Positions 22,086 through 34,253 of a stretch of 64,000 nucleotides of DNA are shown piece by piece. The DNA comes from Nymphaea colorata (taxonomy: Eukaryota; Streptophyta; Magnoliopsida; Nymphaeales; Nymphaeaceae). The notes under the pieces are model-generated. The model did no database searches. It was not told where the DNA came from and worked only from the letters and a program-made list of their open reading frames with translations. Within the stretch, counting starts at the first letter, position 1; every line of letters starts with the position of its first letter. The position numbers and the translations under genes are program-made. The stretch spans positions 14,038,629-14,102,628 of the forward strand of contig NC_045149.1 in the NCBI RefSeq assembly GCF_008831285.2, given 5' to 3'.

Positions 22086-24984
22086 CACTACTGTCCTTTT
22101 CCACTGCTTTTTCTTATTATCTTTTTGTCTTCCGTAAAGAACATGAACAAAGTGTACATTTTTCGTGTTTTGAGTATACAAGATGAGTCTGTTTTCATTT
22201 TTCATCTTCAGTTGAGTAATTAGACACAATTTGAGATTCTGTGTTCACTTCTTTTGATTATATGTCTATATATATATGTATATATGTATATATATATATG
22301 TATATATGTATATATATATATGTATATATGTATATATATATAGAGAAAGATACAGAGAGGGAGAGAGAGATTGCATATTATAGAGGCCAATAGAGAGATC
22401 TACCTCATTCAATGGGTCTGTTCAATTTAGAGCAGGAGATGGTTTCCTGCACTTGTCTAGATAATAAAAGGACGTTCTGACCTACGTGGAATCAGTACCG
22501 TCCGACGAAGGAGTTATGTACTTGATAGACTCCGTTTTGTACTGTTTGTGACCGATTCGGTACACCGATCCGTGTTGAATACCGAAAGAGGGTTGTTTGA
22601 ATTGGGAAGGGCGGTTCACCACTGTTTTTTTTGTTGCTCACGGAACAACTCTCTGTGTTGCGCGAAAGGTTTTGTCGGTACGGACGAACAAAAAGAAAGG
22701 TTTTGTCGGGCCAGGCTTAATCACTTATCCAAAATGATATGCATCTCTTGAGACAAAGAAATGAAATTCGTCACACTCAACATGAGTTGACTATGTTCGA
22801 GGAGTTTCATCTATTACATGAATGGACTAATGGTTTGGTAATGGAATGGCCAACATCTTTCAAGGCCAGAGGGGATTAGGAATGAAATGACAAACATAGT
22901 TCAAGACCGAAGGAGACTGGTTAGTTCCTCCTATGACTAGAGATGTCAAGTTTCAGTTTGAAATAGTTAAAAAATGATCAATTTAACTAATAAGCATGAG
23001 TGCTCGTGTTGACCCTAGTACCGCACATCTACCAAAGATTTTCACATTCAATTCCTGCGAGTTCAGCCTTCATGCCTTTCATCTCTTGGCAAACACCTTT
23101 TACTTTTTTTTCCTCTTTTTTTATTTCTTTCTCTTCCATTCAGCTTTTGCCTTTAATTTTTTTTTTCTTGATCTTTTTTTAGGCCGACCTTCACCTTTGA
23201 GGGAATACCTCACCATCCCAAAGGCTACTACGAAGCTTCACCGCTTTGGTGGTTATGTGTAGCTTTGTCACATATCAAACCCGCTTCATCTTGCAAGCTT
23301 TTGATGAGCCAAAGGTTCATAAGTCGTTATCTTAGCGGTATAGGCATAAATCACCTATATGCCTACCCGGTACTCTTGATTACTGACCCAAAGGAATGAC
23401 TACACAAGCCCCGAGCCAATCGCTCAACTCTCATTTTGCTACTTACCAAGATCTTACAAAGCATTTTGGCTTCTCTCTCAAGATATCTTCCTACTCAATC
23501 CTTATAAATGCTTGATTACCAGAGTCAATAGCATTTCCTAGTCCCAACTTTCCCAACTTCACATGACCTTTCCTTACTGCTCATATTCAAGATCTTTTCA
23601 ATTTTCCTCTTCCATTGTTTGGCAACAAAAATTTGAAATTTTATCCTTCTGCTCAAGGAGGTACTAAGACTAAAGAAAAGCCACATCATTGTGTGAGAAG
23701 ACACTTTTAAAATGTTTTTAAGCAAAACTGAAAATTATCACTTTTACAAAAATTCTTAACATCAAATGGTATATCACCAAGAGGAAGGAATTCTACTTTA
23801 AAGAAGAGGGTGAATGCAAAATAGCATATGGTTGGGTAGAAAAATGAAATTCACCAACTCTTCTAGGGACTTCTATACGAAAGGTTGGTTTAATAGTGAC
23901 GATTTTCCATAAATGTTTGAGTCCTCAACTGATTGAAAGTTTTACAAATGGTTTAGGTTAAGTTCTTGTCTTTCCCCAAATGTAGCTCGGGATAAAATCA
24001 TCAAGTGCATGATAATGACAACTATAGGATTGGACTCTGTTAGACTCTAAATGTACAACTATCCAGCAAAGTTGATCAGTCTTGTGCCCTGGTTACATGA
24101 GGACTTTGCAAAATATGTTTTTGACCACAAACTAATAAAGCATTAGCAGAAAACATCCAAACACAATGTCGTCATAGATGGAGGTGTCATGGACTTGACT
24201 TTATTTATGTCATCTACCTACTTCTTACCATGACCTTATGCTGCCCTTTGCATGATATGTTGACTTGCTTCCTGTTTGAGATATCTATGAAACACCTGAA
24301 CCAGGCTACACCACTTAGAGAACTGTTTTTCATTCGTTGACTATAAATGATAACCCTAGAGTTTAGCTTCTACCCTGGGAAACATGACCAAGCGATGAGG
24401 CGAATCTCAAAACTCTTGAATCCAGGTCAGAGAAAAAAAAATGATTAAGCTAACAACTGAGGAAACTGTTTCACCTGAAACAAACATAGACTTCCAAAAT
24501 TTCCTATCCACAGCAACATCATACAACACTAACGTTCTTGACGAGCATGACAACTTAATTGAAATGAAGGCACCATACTTTATAAACATAGAAATCTCTG
24601 AAGAGACCTCCAGTCCATGTTAGTTGATGAAATCAGAACTACATGCAACCAATCCACCTGATGCCTACGACAGAAACCTGACCAAATTGTGGCACTAAAA
24701 ACCTCCCAATACATGACCTAAAGCCGAAGTCAAGAGAAGCAGCAAAACAAGGTACTCGATCAGCAATCATGAAGTGGATTGGGGAAAATACCGGCAGATA
24801 CTATGATATAAGTCTTCCCCATACTGTCGATGATTCCAAATTAGGTGTCCTTTCCAAATTAAGCATCCTTTTCATCGAACTATTATTCCATGTCGATGGC
24901 ACTGTGTTGAATTTCTCCGATGCAAAATCCATAAGCCACAATAAGCAAAACGGAAAAAGGATTCCTGAAGGCCTGATTTCACAA
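22086..24984. other. No gene recognised
   Basis: This stretch contains a 22-bp-period TA/TG minisatellite (22266-22342), a T-rich patch at 23090-23180 and several short open frames without motifs (for example 22548-22751, 22996-23262, 24441-24623, 24769-25035). None resembles a family I know. Confidence 0.5.
22266..22342. repeat. TA/TG minisatellite, 22-bp period, about 3.4 units
   Basis: G residues fall at 22278, 22286, 22300, 22308, 22322 and 22330, alternating spacings of 8 and 14 in an otherwise pure TA background, so the true unit is 22 bp. A GA-rich run follows at 22343-22370. Confidence 0.85.
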
Positions 24985-25520
24985 TTATCGTTCTCCCAAG
25001 TAGCACAAGTAGAACTCGGGATACAAACCGGGTGAAGGAGGTGGCATCATTACCGGTTTGTCGACTGCGGAATCTGGATTGGAAGCTAGGGTTTCAGCTT
25101 GTGCCGGATCTTCCATAGAACTGGTCGCCGGGTCAGAGGGGAGCTGGTATCGTGAAGATGATGGCACCAATTCCTTTGAGTTGGGCACATCACCCCTCGG
25201 TGCGGCTGACACCCCTTTTGGATGAGATTTCTCTGCCTGATTCCACCAAATCAACCCCCAAAGAAAAACAAGTTCTCCGCCTGATTCCCCAAAATCAAGC
25301 CCTGAAGAAAACAACCCCTAAGAAAACCACAAAACACATAAATGAGATGTTGGAGTCAACAACAAACCCAAGAATAGGTAAACAATAACAAATAAGATTT
25401 GGGCAAGGTTTGCTTCATCTGAATATCTTGAGATGCTTGCTTCTTGGCACCGGTGATGGCATAGAAAGCTTCACCGATGAAGAGCTGCACCTGGTGGAAA
25501 CCATGGCTCCCTTCTCTGAT
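24985..25520 (-). pseudogene. Possible 5' end of an AAA-ATPase gene (MVETRRSSSSSK-type N-terminus)
   Basis: On the minus strand a purine-rich 5'UTR-like leader (about 25600-25505) precedes an ATG at 25504. The 29-codon frame begins MVSTRCSSSSVKLSMPSP and continues with PRSKHLKIF. This resembles the MVETRRSSSSSKR...PSP start of a family of plant AAA-type ATPases. After an intron-like gap with CTTAG and TTCAG acceptors, a further open frame (to 24985) includes ELVPSSSRYQLPSDPATSS and AQAETLASNPDSAVDKP, an acidic/Ser-rich composition like the region after that start. No ATPase motif is present, so at most the first exons are here. The assignment rests on a short, biased motif. Confidence 0.35.
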
Positions 25521-26115
25521 CATGTTTCCCTCTCTCCCCTTTCTCCTATTCCTTCTCCCCCACTTTTCTCCTCTCTGAGCGGATGTCAGTCGCTCTTCCT
25601 CTTTCCTGTCTTCCTAAAACGGCAAAAGGAGAGAAACAAAAAGAAAAAAAACGGAAGGGTCAAATACAATGACGAGCCCCAATCCAATATTACAGTATGG
25701 ATGGGGCGAGCGAGGTTGAATTCGACTTGGAAATGTGAGAAAAAATACAACAAAAAAAACACATAAAAATCGTCATATGATGTGTGCACTTGGATATGGT
25801 CAACCCATTTCTTCACTTTTCTTTTCCATCTGTTGTGGTCCAGTTGACTCAAAATGTTTCCTTCGTGGGTCTAGTGTGGTAAAACCATAGAAAGGTTCTC
25901 TGTTTGCATTTGATATAGATCAAACTTATGAGTTGTTTATCTCATAAGAAGGATGGGATCCGGGAAATGACCAATCAAAGGGGGCCATGTTCTTAGAGAG
26001 ATGTGTCTAGATGGTGGTCAGTTTTTGGATCTCTGTCGATTGTATCTTGTTTAACAAAGGATTTAGCTTAAATCTACTGTTTTGACAAATAGCAAATTTG
26101 AAAACGATCGTTTAT
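25521..26115. other. Non-coding, nothing further recognised
   Basis: From 25505 to 25600 the minus strand looks like a leader (GA-rich). The remainder shows no coding or repeat borders. The plus-strand frame 25410-25766 is the complement of the leader and is rejected. Confidence 0.45.
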
Positions 26116-26486
26116 GGGTTGTTTGACAAGGCTGGAATTGCATAATTATGTAAATAAAATTTTCTTTTTCGAGGAAATGGGAATTGAATCCTCAATCAAA
26201 GATTTTATGTTTTAAGATTATAGTTTCATTCTTGAATCAAAATTTAAAAATTGTGATTCTATTCTGAGGGGTGGAATTATGATTCCTTAAATTTATAATT
26301 TATTCGTTTTTCATTGAGCACATGTCATCATAGTTTTATTTCATCAATTTTAAACTTTAAATTGTGATTTTGTCAAAAACATCATTTTCAAAATTAGACT
26401 CAAAACTCTAGACTATCAAATTAAAAATCAAACTAGAACTAGAGTTTTCATTCTAATTCCAGTTTGAAGTGCCATCAAACTCCCCC
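26116..26486. mobile_element. Harbinger-like MITE, 371 bp, TTA target duplication
   Basis: The left end TGGGTTGTTTGACAAGGCTG and the reverse complement of the right end, GGGGGAGTTTGATGGC...CTGGAATTAG, are imperfect inverted repeats (shared GTTTGA and CTGGAATT). TTA flanks both sides (26113-26115 and 26487-26489). The interior is AT-rich with no coding capacity. The long TA-rich array starts just to its right. Confidence 0.6.
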
Positions 26487-26512
26487 TTATGATCACCACT
26501 ATCTTTTAAATA

Positions 26513-27144
26513 CATTAATCTCAAGTTAGAAGGGATGAGATTTGAGATGAGATCTATGAACTTTAAGACGCAAGCCCTACAAACAACATAATCTTTGCAT
26601 AGTGCACAAACACATATATATTTATAAAGTTTGTACATTATACATATATATAATATATATACATATATGCTATATATCTATATATAAATATTTATACATA
26701 TGTATAATACATATACATATATGCTAATGTATATACGTACAAATGTATATATATATAGTGTTGTGCAATATGCGTATACACATGTATAATATACTATATA
26801 TATTACGTACAATGCATACATAACATATACATGGTATTATACATTGTACATATTTATATATAGATATTAATACATGTATGTAATATATATCTACATATCA
26901 TTGATCTCAAGTTAGAAGGGATGAGATTTGATTTGAGATCTATGAACTTTAAGACGCAAGGCCTACAAACAGCGTAATCTTTCCATAGTGCACATACACT
27001 TAGACATTTATAAATTTTGTACATTATACATATATATAATATACATACATATATGCTATATATCAATATATAAATATTTATACATACATATAATATATAT
27101 ACATATATGCTAATGTACACACGTACAAATATATATTATGTGTG

Positions 27145-27195
<51 letters not shown>

Positions 27196-27322
27196 TTGTG
27201 TAATATGCATATACACATGTATAATATAATATATATAATGCATACATAACATATGTATGGTGGTAGACATTGTATATATTTATATATAGATATTAATATA
27301 TGTATGTAATATATATCTATAT
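26513..27322. repeat. Tandem duplication, 386-bp offset, AT-rich
   Basis: The segment from 26513 (CTCAAGTTAGAAGGGATGAG, TATGAACTTTAAGACGCAAG and TA-rich text after it) recurs from 26899 with point differences. The second copy is longer because a (TA)n run expanded at about 27143-27193. The non-TA head of each copy shows this is a true duplication and not just chance simple sequence. Confidence 0.85.
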
Positions 27323-28440
27323 ATTCACACTAATGTACATATGTATGTACACATATAACACAAATATGTACATATATATGTTAGATGTATATGTACGTAT
27401 TACGTAAATACATATGTATGTATATATATATATATATGCATATATGTTATATGTACATACATTATAAGTACATATTTGTATATTATATGCATACATTCAT
27501 TATAAGTACATATTTGTAGATTATATGCACATGTATACATATATATATGTATGCACATATATATAGTATGAACGTGTACGTCCATATGTTTGCATATATG
27601 TGTTACATACATACATACACATATGTATTAACGTATATATACAAACGTACATATATGTGTATAGGTACCTATATGCTGAAATTTTACCTATTATATACGT
27701 ATATATAATGTATATGTGTATACGTACATATATATGTGTGTGTGTGTACATATGTATATATAACGTATTACTATACATAACATATATACATATATTATAT
27801 ATATGTATCTATACATATAATATATTTTATTGTAACATACTATATGTACATTGGTACAATGTATTACATATACACATAACATACATATATTTTATATATA
27901 TATTGTATGTACTCATATGTACGTATATATAATATAAACATATAACGTATTACTATAAATAACACATATACATATATTATATATATGTACCTGTACATAT
28001 AATATATTTTTACTGTAACATACTATATGTACATTGGTACAATGTATTACATATATAATATACACATAACATACATATATTTTATATACATATTGTAGTT
28101 CATATTCATAAGTGTATACATATTGTATGTTCTCACATGTATGTACCTATAATATATACAAATGTATATATGTGTACATATATTCTTATTGTATAACATT
28201 ATACACATATATATGTGTATATACATATATAAATGTGTACATCTAAAAATACTTAATATATATAACATCTATTAGCATTACATATGTACAAATTATACAT
28301 ATACATGCATATATGTCTTATATACATATTACATGTATAATATAATATGTATCCATATGAACATGTATATAAGTATCACACATGTACGTATTATACACAA
28401 TGTTATAAAAAAGCTTATCGTAAGGCGTTTCAGTCTGAGG
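27323..28440. repeat. TA/CATA-rich block with an internal 182-bp tandem duplication
   Basis: Almost the whole stretch is made of ATATAT, CATATA, TACATA and GTATA words. A unit starting TAACGTATTACTATA at 27761 is repeated at 27943, sharing TGTACATTGGTACAATGTAT and ACATAACATACATAT. A shorter 41-bp duplication (ATTATAAGTACATATTTGTA) lies at about 27461 and 27500. Open frames on both strands here encode only Tyr/Ile/Met/His/Cys-rich peptides and are artefacts of composition. Confidence 0.85.
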
Positions 28441-28461
28441 TGGAATCTAATCCCTGATAGT

Positions 28462-29167
28462 GATGATGCAGATTGATCTTCTCAGGTCTTCCGCTACAAC
28501 GTCCAATGATCAGTGAACATGAGACTCAAGAATGGTGGAAATGATTGGGAAATATCAAAAGATCGAGCGGGAGAGGGAGTTGTGCAAAGATGATCGTGGT
28601 CGAGAGATTGCAAGAGAAACAGAAAATACATTATAAAGAGAGATATAGTTGTCCAAACCCTCGATCGTTTGTTCTGCGGGTTATGTGAAACCCTCATTCA
28701 AGTGATGGCTTTCCGTCGCTCACAACGAGGTGATGATGCCGATCGATCTCCCAGGTCTTCCACTACAGCGTCCAATGATCAGCGACCACGAAACTGAAGA
28801 ATGGTGGAAGAGATTGGGAAATATCAAAAGATTGAGCGAGAGAGGGAGTCGGACAAAGATGATCGAGGTCGAGAGATTGCAAGAGAAACAGAAAATACAT
28901 TATAAAGAGAGAGAGATAGTTGTCCAAACCCTCGCTCGTTTGTTCCACGGGTTGTGTGAAACCCTCATTCGAGTGATGGCTTTCTGTTGCTCACAACGAG
29001 GTGATCATGCCGATCGATCTCCCAGGTCTTCCGCTACAGCGTCCAATGATGAGCGAACATGAGACTCAAGTATGGTGGAAGCGATTGGGAAATATTAGCG
29101 AGAGAGGGAGTTGGGCAAAGATGATCGAGGTCGAGAGATTGCAAGAGAAACAGAAAATACATTATAA
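28462..29167. repeat. 270-bp tandem array, 2.6 units
   Basis: Units start at about 28486, 28755 and 29026 (GTCTTCC.CTACA.CG), giving periods of 269 and 271 bp. Each contains CAGCGTCCAATGATGAGCGA-like and GAGATTGCAAGAGAAACAG text. The third unit lacks 9 bp near 29090 and is cut off after CATTATAAA at about 29167, where subtilase sequence begins. The array is moderately GC-rich, unlike the TA block before it. A plus-strand frame of 110 codons (28730-29062) crosses one unit but frame is not kept between units, so no coding role is claimed. Confidence 0.9.
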
Positions 29168-29512
29168 AAAGATGATGTGCACCCCGTCCCTGACAGCATC
29201 GACTATCCCCTTGAGCGGGTCCACCCCAAAACATCCCTCCTCCAAACACGCCTTATAGATTTCTAGTCGGCTCGTCGATGACCCACCCCTAGCCACTCCC
29301 TGCCCCAGCCCGCAGTAGGTCACGTTGTGCACGATGGTGCTAGCCCTCTGCGGTCGACTTGGTGTGGCTTCCATGCCCCACTATGTCCCTGGGCGAGCTC
29401 ATCAACGTACTGGGCCCGTTTGACTCGGGGACTTTTGCCACCCCGAATGAGTTATAATACCAAGCATCGATCACCTTCCTGAGTCAAAGTTCGCCCATCA
29501 GCTCTATTTTGG
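29168..29512 (-). pseudogene. Subtilase (S8) catalytic-domain fragment, truncated
   Basis: On the minus strand the frame reads KVIDAWYYNSFGVAKVPE, then SSPRDIVGHGSHTKSTAEG to a TAG. In the next frame it continues VHNVTYCGLGQGVARGG, SSTSRLEIYKACLEEGCFG and IVDAVRDGVHII. These match the R.YYN, PRD..GHGTHT.STAAG (catalytic His), G.A.G.ARGG..AR.A.YK.CW..GC and DGVD.IS blocks of plant subtilases in the right order. A one-base shift near 29340 breaks the frame. The gene stops at the junction with the 270-bp array, so the Asn and Ser parts of the active site are absent. A possible acceptor (CTATAG) lies near 29500. The matching propeptide exon is at 34254-34351. Confidence 0.85.
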
Positions 29513-29695
29513 CTATAGGTATGTGATTTCAAATTAGAGCATAAATTTAAACCTGTTGCAGTTAGATGTTTTGTAGTTTGGCCCTTACATGCACGTTCCT
29601 TTCCCTCTTAATGGCACATCATTAAAATTCGGTGATTCGGGCCAAATTACTAACAGACGCCACAAGAGAAGGTGAATTGGTTAAGTAATACCTGA
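29513..29695. other. Short non-coding spacer
   Basis: Nothing recognised. It may be intron sequence of the subtilase relic. Confidence 0.3.
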
Positions 29696-29699
29696 TATT

Positions 29700-29945
29700 A
29701 TGTCTAAGTAGACTACTAAAGGAGAATATTATGCACTTGGAACACAGAACATTTTTAGAACATGTGTTTCAAGAATGCTATGCTTTTGTTTAGGAAATAT
29801 GATCTAATTACTTACTTCTGGCTTTTGATTGCTTAATTTAGGAACGATAACCGTGATTGGATCATTCTTCTCAAAATAAGAACATAACATGTGTTTTAAG
29901 AAAATGTGTTCAAAGAGCACACAATTTTTCTTACCAAATGCCTAA
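29700..29945. mobile_element. Possible MITE with GAACACA/TGTGTTC inverted arms
   Basis: Left text TTGGAACACAGAACATTTTT...ACATGTGTTTC is mirrored on the right by AACATGTGTTTTAAG...TGTGTTCAAAGAGCACACA. The arms are imperfect and no target duplication was found. A similar fold-back pair lies at 35415-35590 (ACATTGTGTGC and ACACAATGTG). Confidence 0.35.
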
Positions 29946-32900
29946 TGATATTGGAATTTGAATTAAAATTGAAGTTTGGGTAGCGAATGATTGACAGATT
30001 ATCGATGACATATGCTTCATATGTGATTGGAATCGATAGGTGGGTACATGGGATCTCATGGTTGTGGCAATAAATAGATAGACATAAAAGAAATAAGGTG
30101 CGGCATGGAGTGGAATTAGTAAAATTAGAAGCTCGACCAGATCCCTGCTTCGTATAATTTAAAAGGTTTCCTATCCAAATCTCAAAGCACCAAATTCCCA
30201 GGTCCCATCTAAAGGAAGAGTGATTTGTACAACGGAATCTCTTTCTTGAAAAGATTGTAAGCAAGGTATAAGGTGTTCGAAAAGGAATGTGGTGGACTGT
30301 TTTTTTGCATCTCTCTATTGCGTAAGGAACCAAGATTCCTGGGATGCTCATAAAATATCTCTGAACGACTCATAAGGGCAAGGAGATCAAGGGGATTTAT
30401 TTGATTTTGGAGAATGTCAGTTGAATGTAGTGGGAGGCTTTTTGATCTTTTATGCCGACAGATCAAATTTAGATCCATATCCAGTGTAATTTCAAATTTA
30501 GAACTTGTTGCATGGTGGGAACCTAGACCTGGCTAGCGATTTCTACGCCCGAGAATAGATCCCAAGTCCAGAATCAACTCGCGGGAGCCTAAAGTCCAAA
30601 CTTAAGCAAATTATATTTACAAATTATATCCCCACTAGACAGCACCCCCAGCTTAATAGTACCCTAGGTAAAAGATACAAGCGTGTTTTCCCAGACCCAT
30701 GGTTTAAATTATACTACAACACTAAGGGGATCAAGGCTTGTACAAACGTGAGCGATACAAATTTAACTCTCACAACTCACTCAACATTCATTCACAAACC
30801 ATTCATCCATAGAACGGCCAAACCATGCCCTTTCCCTTTGGTGGTCTGGCTATCAGGAGCCGTGTCTTGGCAAGGTGCCTTGGAGGGACTACCGATAGTA
30901 ACAATTGTCTAGAGCCTGGTTTAGAAATGAATTACACTTATAACCCCGTTCTATAGGATGTTGAGAAGTTACCTAGCCGATGAGAGATCGACTTAAACAG
31001 CAATAGATCCAAGAGAAAGCCGGTGGCAAAGCCACTCTCGGATATCTCAGCAAAGGAGGCTAGGCCCGCCTGGCCTAGGATGGCTTCTGGACTGGTGGAA
31101 GCTGGCTGAGAGAGATGGAGTGTCCCGGCAATGGAAGGGGATGGCACTGGGGCTGCTTGCTACACCTGATGGATGGAGTGTGGTTGCTGCAGGCCTCGGA
31201 CGGCCAAGAGAGACAGCAACGTGATGGAGGAGTTCCCGGATGGAGGCAAGGGCTCGGCCCGCCTGGCCGAGGTCACCTTGGTGCTTATGACTATGTTCGG
31301 TGGAAGGGTGCAGCAATGGAGGCTGCAAGAAGAGGTTGTCCGATGAAGTGGTGGTGGTGAACTGAGATGCACACGACCAATCCTTGGAGAGGGAACCTAA
31401 CTAGTTAGACTCCAAGGGGACAAGCCGATCTCTGAACAAGGAGGTGAGCTTGGTATAGGTTTAGGTAGGCTCGGTTTAGGTGAAGCAGGTTAGGTCTAGT
31501 TGAAAGTGGTTCGTTAGTGGAGTGGGCTTGGTCTAGACGTGAGATGGAGGTTAATTGCTAAGAGGGTCGGTTATGACTTAGAGATAGGTGAAGGGTTGTG
31601 CGAGAGAGGGTGGAGAGTTACACGAGAGAAGATGACACTAATGATTAGGATCAGTTAGGCTAAGGGGTTTAAGTCAAGAGACATGCGAGGGGAGTGGTTC
31701 ACTAATGATGGGTGAAGGCTAGTAATGACGAGCAGGAGGAGTTAGCATGAGGTGGAGGTTGATTAAGGCTTGCCTGAAGTGGAAAGGGTTGGTTATGAGA
31801 GGTGAAGAGGTAGAGAGGTTTGAGAAGGGTCTCCCTAGCTAAGGAAATTGAATACGTATAAGTCCTCAATGATGGCTGATGATGGTGTGAGTGGAGGTGA
31901 ATGGCTGAAGAGACACTCGGTGGAGGAATTTGTAATTCTAGTCTTTTAAGATGGGGAGCTCAAGAGGAGGCTGCGACGTGTAACGGTTGCAGCCTACGCC
32001 CTCTCCTTAACTTGATTTAGTGCCCACATGATGGGAATACCCTTTCAAATTTATTCGAACTCTAGTAATGAATCAAACTGACCATGGGCAAATCAGGAAT
32101 CCACTGAAATGATCGGGCTGGACCGAAAACTGATCGGAAAAGTAACAGCGATTGGTTACACCAGCGGTAGCACACAGATTTCCGACTGGGAGAGAGTTCT
32201 TCACGATGGCTGGTCGGATTCGCCTGAAACTTGGTGGGGATGTTGCTAAGATCTGGGCGATTATGCTGGGGTGAACGAGAGAGTGAAATTCACACTTGGT
32301 TGCTTCAGATTTTGCCTGCAACTTTCACCCAGGCACCGCTTGGTTTCTGCCAAGCCGAGCGAGCGATGTGGTTGAACAAGGGTCGGCTATAGCAGAAAAT
32401 CCATCTCCTTTCTAGACAGCAATTCTCGAATTGATGTGGAGTGACTTGCTGCTGCCGAGGACAGAATTCTCAGGTTGATTCACCATCGAATTGACAGAAA
32501 TCTGACTGGCCTTCTACCAATGGATTCCGATGAACCTTCGGATTCTCACCTTGACAAGCAGTCCGATAGACTAGGCTGCGATCTACCTTTCCGGTGTCTC
32601 TTTCTCTGATTTTGACAGATATTAAGAAGCTTACTAGGGCCGATCTTAACCTATCTTAAGCTCTGCTCGAGGTGGAAGGAACTGGGAGATGAATTCGGTT
32701 CCTCCCTTAATCTCTAGCAGCTGGAGTCGTTGCTTGATTACTAGTCGACTAGAGCCACGAGTCGATTTCCATCAAGCCTTCGAGAAATAGTTCTCCTGCC
32801 TCTAACTTCTTTCAGGGATGAAGAAGTTGCACCGTGAGAAGATGGCAATTAGGTCGGGGAATTTGTGCCTAGGATGAAGATGCTCTAAGAGGATTTCCGG

Positions 32901-33250
32901 TGGTCTCAAAGGTCGTCTCCAGACCTGTTTTGCTTCGACCAGAGCCACGGGTTGGAGCTTGGGATTCCAATCACCAGCGGTAAGACGATGAGAGGAAGAG
33001 AGAGGCGAGAGCAAATTCACACAAAAAACTCAACTTCTAATTCTTGATTGCTTACTGAAAAAAGACTTACAAAAGAGTTTAAGTACTTGAAATAAAACTG
33101 GTTCTAACACATGAACCGAGACAGTTGCTGAAATAAAGGACTCGACTATAAGCAAATGCATGAAAGGGAAATCGAGACAAGATGTCTCGGAAGTTCAGTG
33201 AGTTTGGCTTCTCTCTCGCCGGTTCAGCCATATAACCTGCCAAAGTTTAG
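29946..33250. other. GC-richer unclassified repeat-like DNA between the two subtilase pieces
   Basis: From about 30500 the sequence changes to GC-richer, purine-rich text (for example 31380-31960, dominated by GGTGAAG, GGTTAGG and GAGAGG words). Short open frames overlap on both strands (31047-31372, 32073-32321, 32802-33020) but none shows a motif I recognise. It looks like retrotransposon-derived DNA. No LTR, primer site or pol motif was found. It may be the insertion that split the subtilase gene. Confidence 0.4.
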
Positions 33251-33252
33251 CC

Positions 33253-33672
33253 TTAGGCTTGCCATGCGTGGACCGGGTCAGGACTACACTCAGGGTTCAA
33301 ACTCGCTATAACCAGATCTAGGTTTAGTTCCCGTGCCTGCTCAGCCTTGATGTCTTCAGCCTGCTGCCCACACTCAGCTGATGATGCTCCGCCCACACCG
33401 CCCGCTACATCAACTTCAAATTCTGCGTTAGCCTCCTTTAGCCCATCTATGCTTTCCGTTATGCTGGCCACAAACCTGGCCGATGGCGCTCAGCTCTCTT
33501 GGCCTCGCTTGGCCGTGCTGGCCCTGGTTCCTGGCCTCCCTGTAGGAAGGTCTGCATCATTGCACTTGCCACCATTTGTGGCCCAGAGGCGTAACACCTA
33601 GAACATGAGACTCAAACCTAGATCTTTTGAGTGTAAACCACAATGCTACCTAGTTAAATTACGCCCCTTGAA
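33253..33672 (-). mobile_element. Possible tRNA-derived SINE, minus strand
   Basis: On the minus strand, a head GGGCGTAATTTAACTA is followed by GGTAGCATTGTGG (A-box-like, 33650-33638) and, about 20 bp farther, GGTTTGAGTCT (B-box-like, 33618-33608). This is the order and approximate spacing of an internal RNA polymerase III promoter. The downstream body is GC-rich and open for 72 codons (33253-33471). No terminal target duplication or A/T tail was identified, so the far end is a guess. Confidence 0.35.
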
Positions 33673-34253
33673 GCATTTATTGCACAGTCAAATGCTGGTG
33701 AAAGCTATGTGGCACCACCACAAGTGCGACAAAAGGTTGTGCACTTTAATTTCATATGTTCTTTGAAGGTTGTCCAAGCGCCTTCCCCTGTGTTTGAATG
33801 GCAAGAGTATGTCCGAGACAAAAGGTCTGAGTCACACCTTCTTCTCCATCATTCAAACATATAGCTCGACATACTTAACAGATTGAGCCTTCTCTAAATG
33901 AATAATTTTCTAAAGGGACTGGAGAATTCAAATGGAGTATGGGAAACAAGCAGCGACACGTTCAAAATCATGCTGGTTAAGAGAAACAAATAATTTTCTC
34001 CGGATCAGGATTCACCTGTATCGATCATTCTGATTATTATGTCCCCATTCACCGGTGACATCACAAGCTTTGCCTCCAGCTCACCGAACACAACTTGCAA
34101 GAAGTCTCATGGACATGTCGTATGTGGTCTAAGAACTGGATGAGGGAAAACCAATAGGATTATGGGATATTCTGCCAAACATGAAATAGTGTGTCAGGTT
34201 ATCTTCAGTTACAGATTCCGGAAATCCCCTGAGGACCAAGAAAAATAATTTAC
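33673..34253. other. Possible intron or decayed exon of the subtilase relic
   Basis: Just after the propeptide exon on the minus strand there is a CCTCAG acceptor-like site (about 34231) and text that could be a decayed continuation of the propeptide. The reading frame is too damaged to confirm. Nothing else was recognised. Confidence 0.3.

Noticed and set aside
25410-25766. Plus-strand 118-codon frame, Pro/Ser-rich start
   Set aside because: It is the complement of the purine-rich leader of the minus-strand gene-like sequence and ends in poly-Lys from an A-run.
26640-27900. AT-rich block as a replication origin or promoter
   Set aside because: Only composition supports it. The TA text is explained by microsatellite expansion and tandem duplication.
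26453-28268. Many open frames on both strands encoding Tyr/Ile/Met/Cys/His-rich peptides
   Set aside because: They are products of CATATA/TATGTA simple sequence, which lacks stop codons in some frames. No composition or motif of a real protein.
28730-29062. 110-codon frame in the 270-bp array
   Set aside because: The frame is not kept between units and the unit length varies by non-multiples of three, so coding is unlikely.
28462-29167. CRISPR-like array
   Set aside because: Units are 270 bp and contiguous, with no repeat-spacer structure. The host is a plant.
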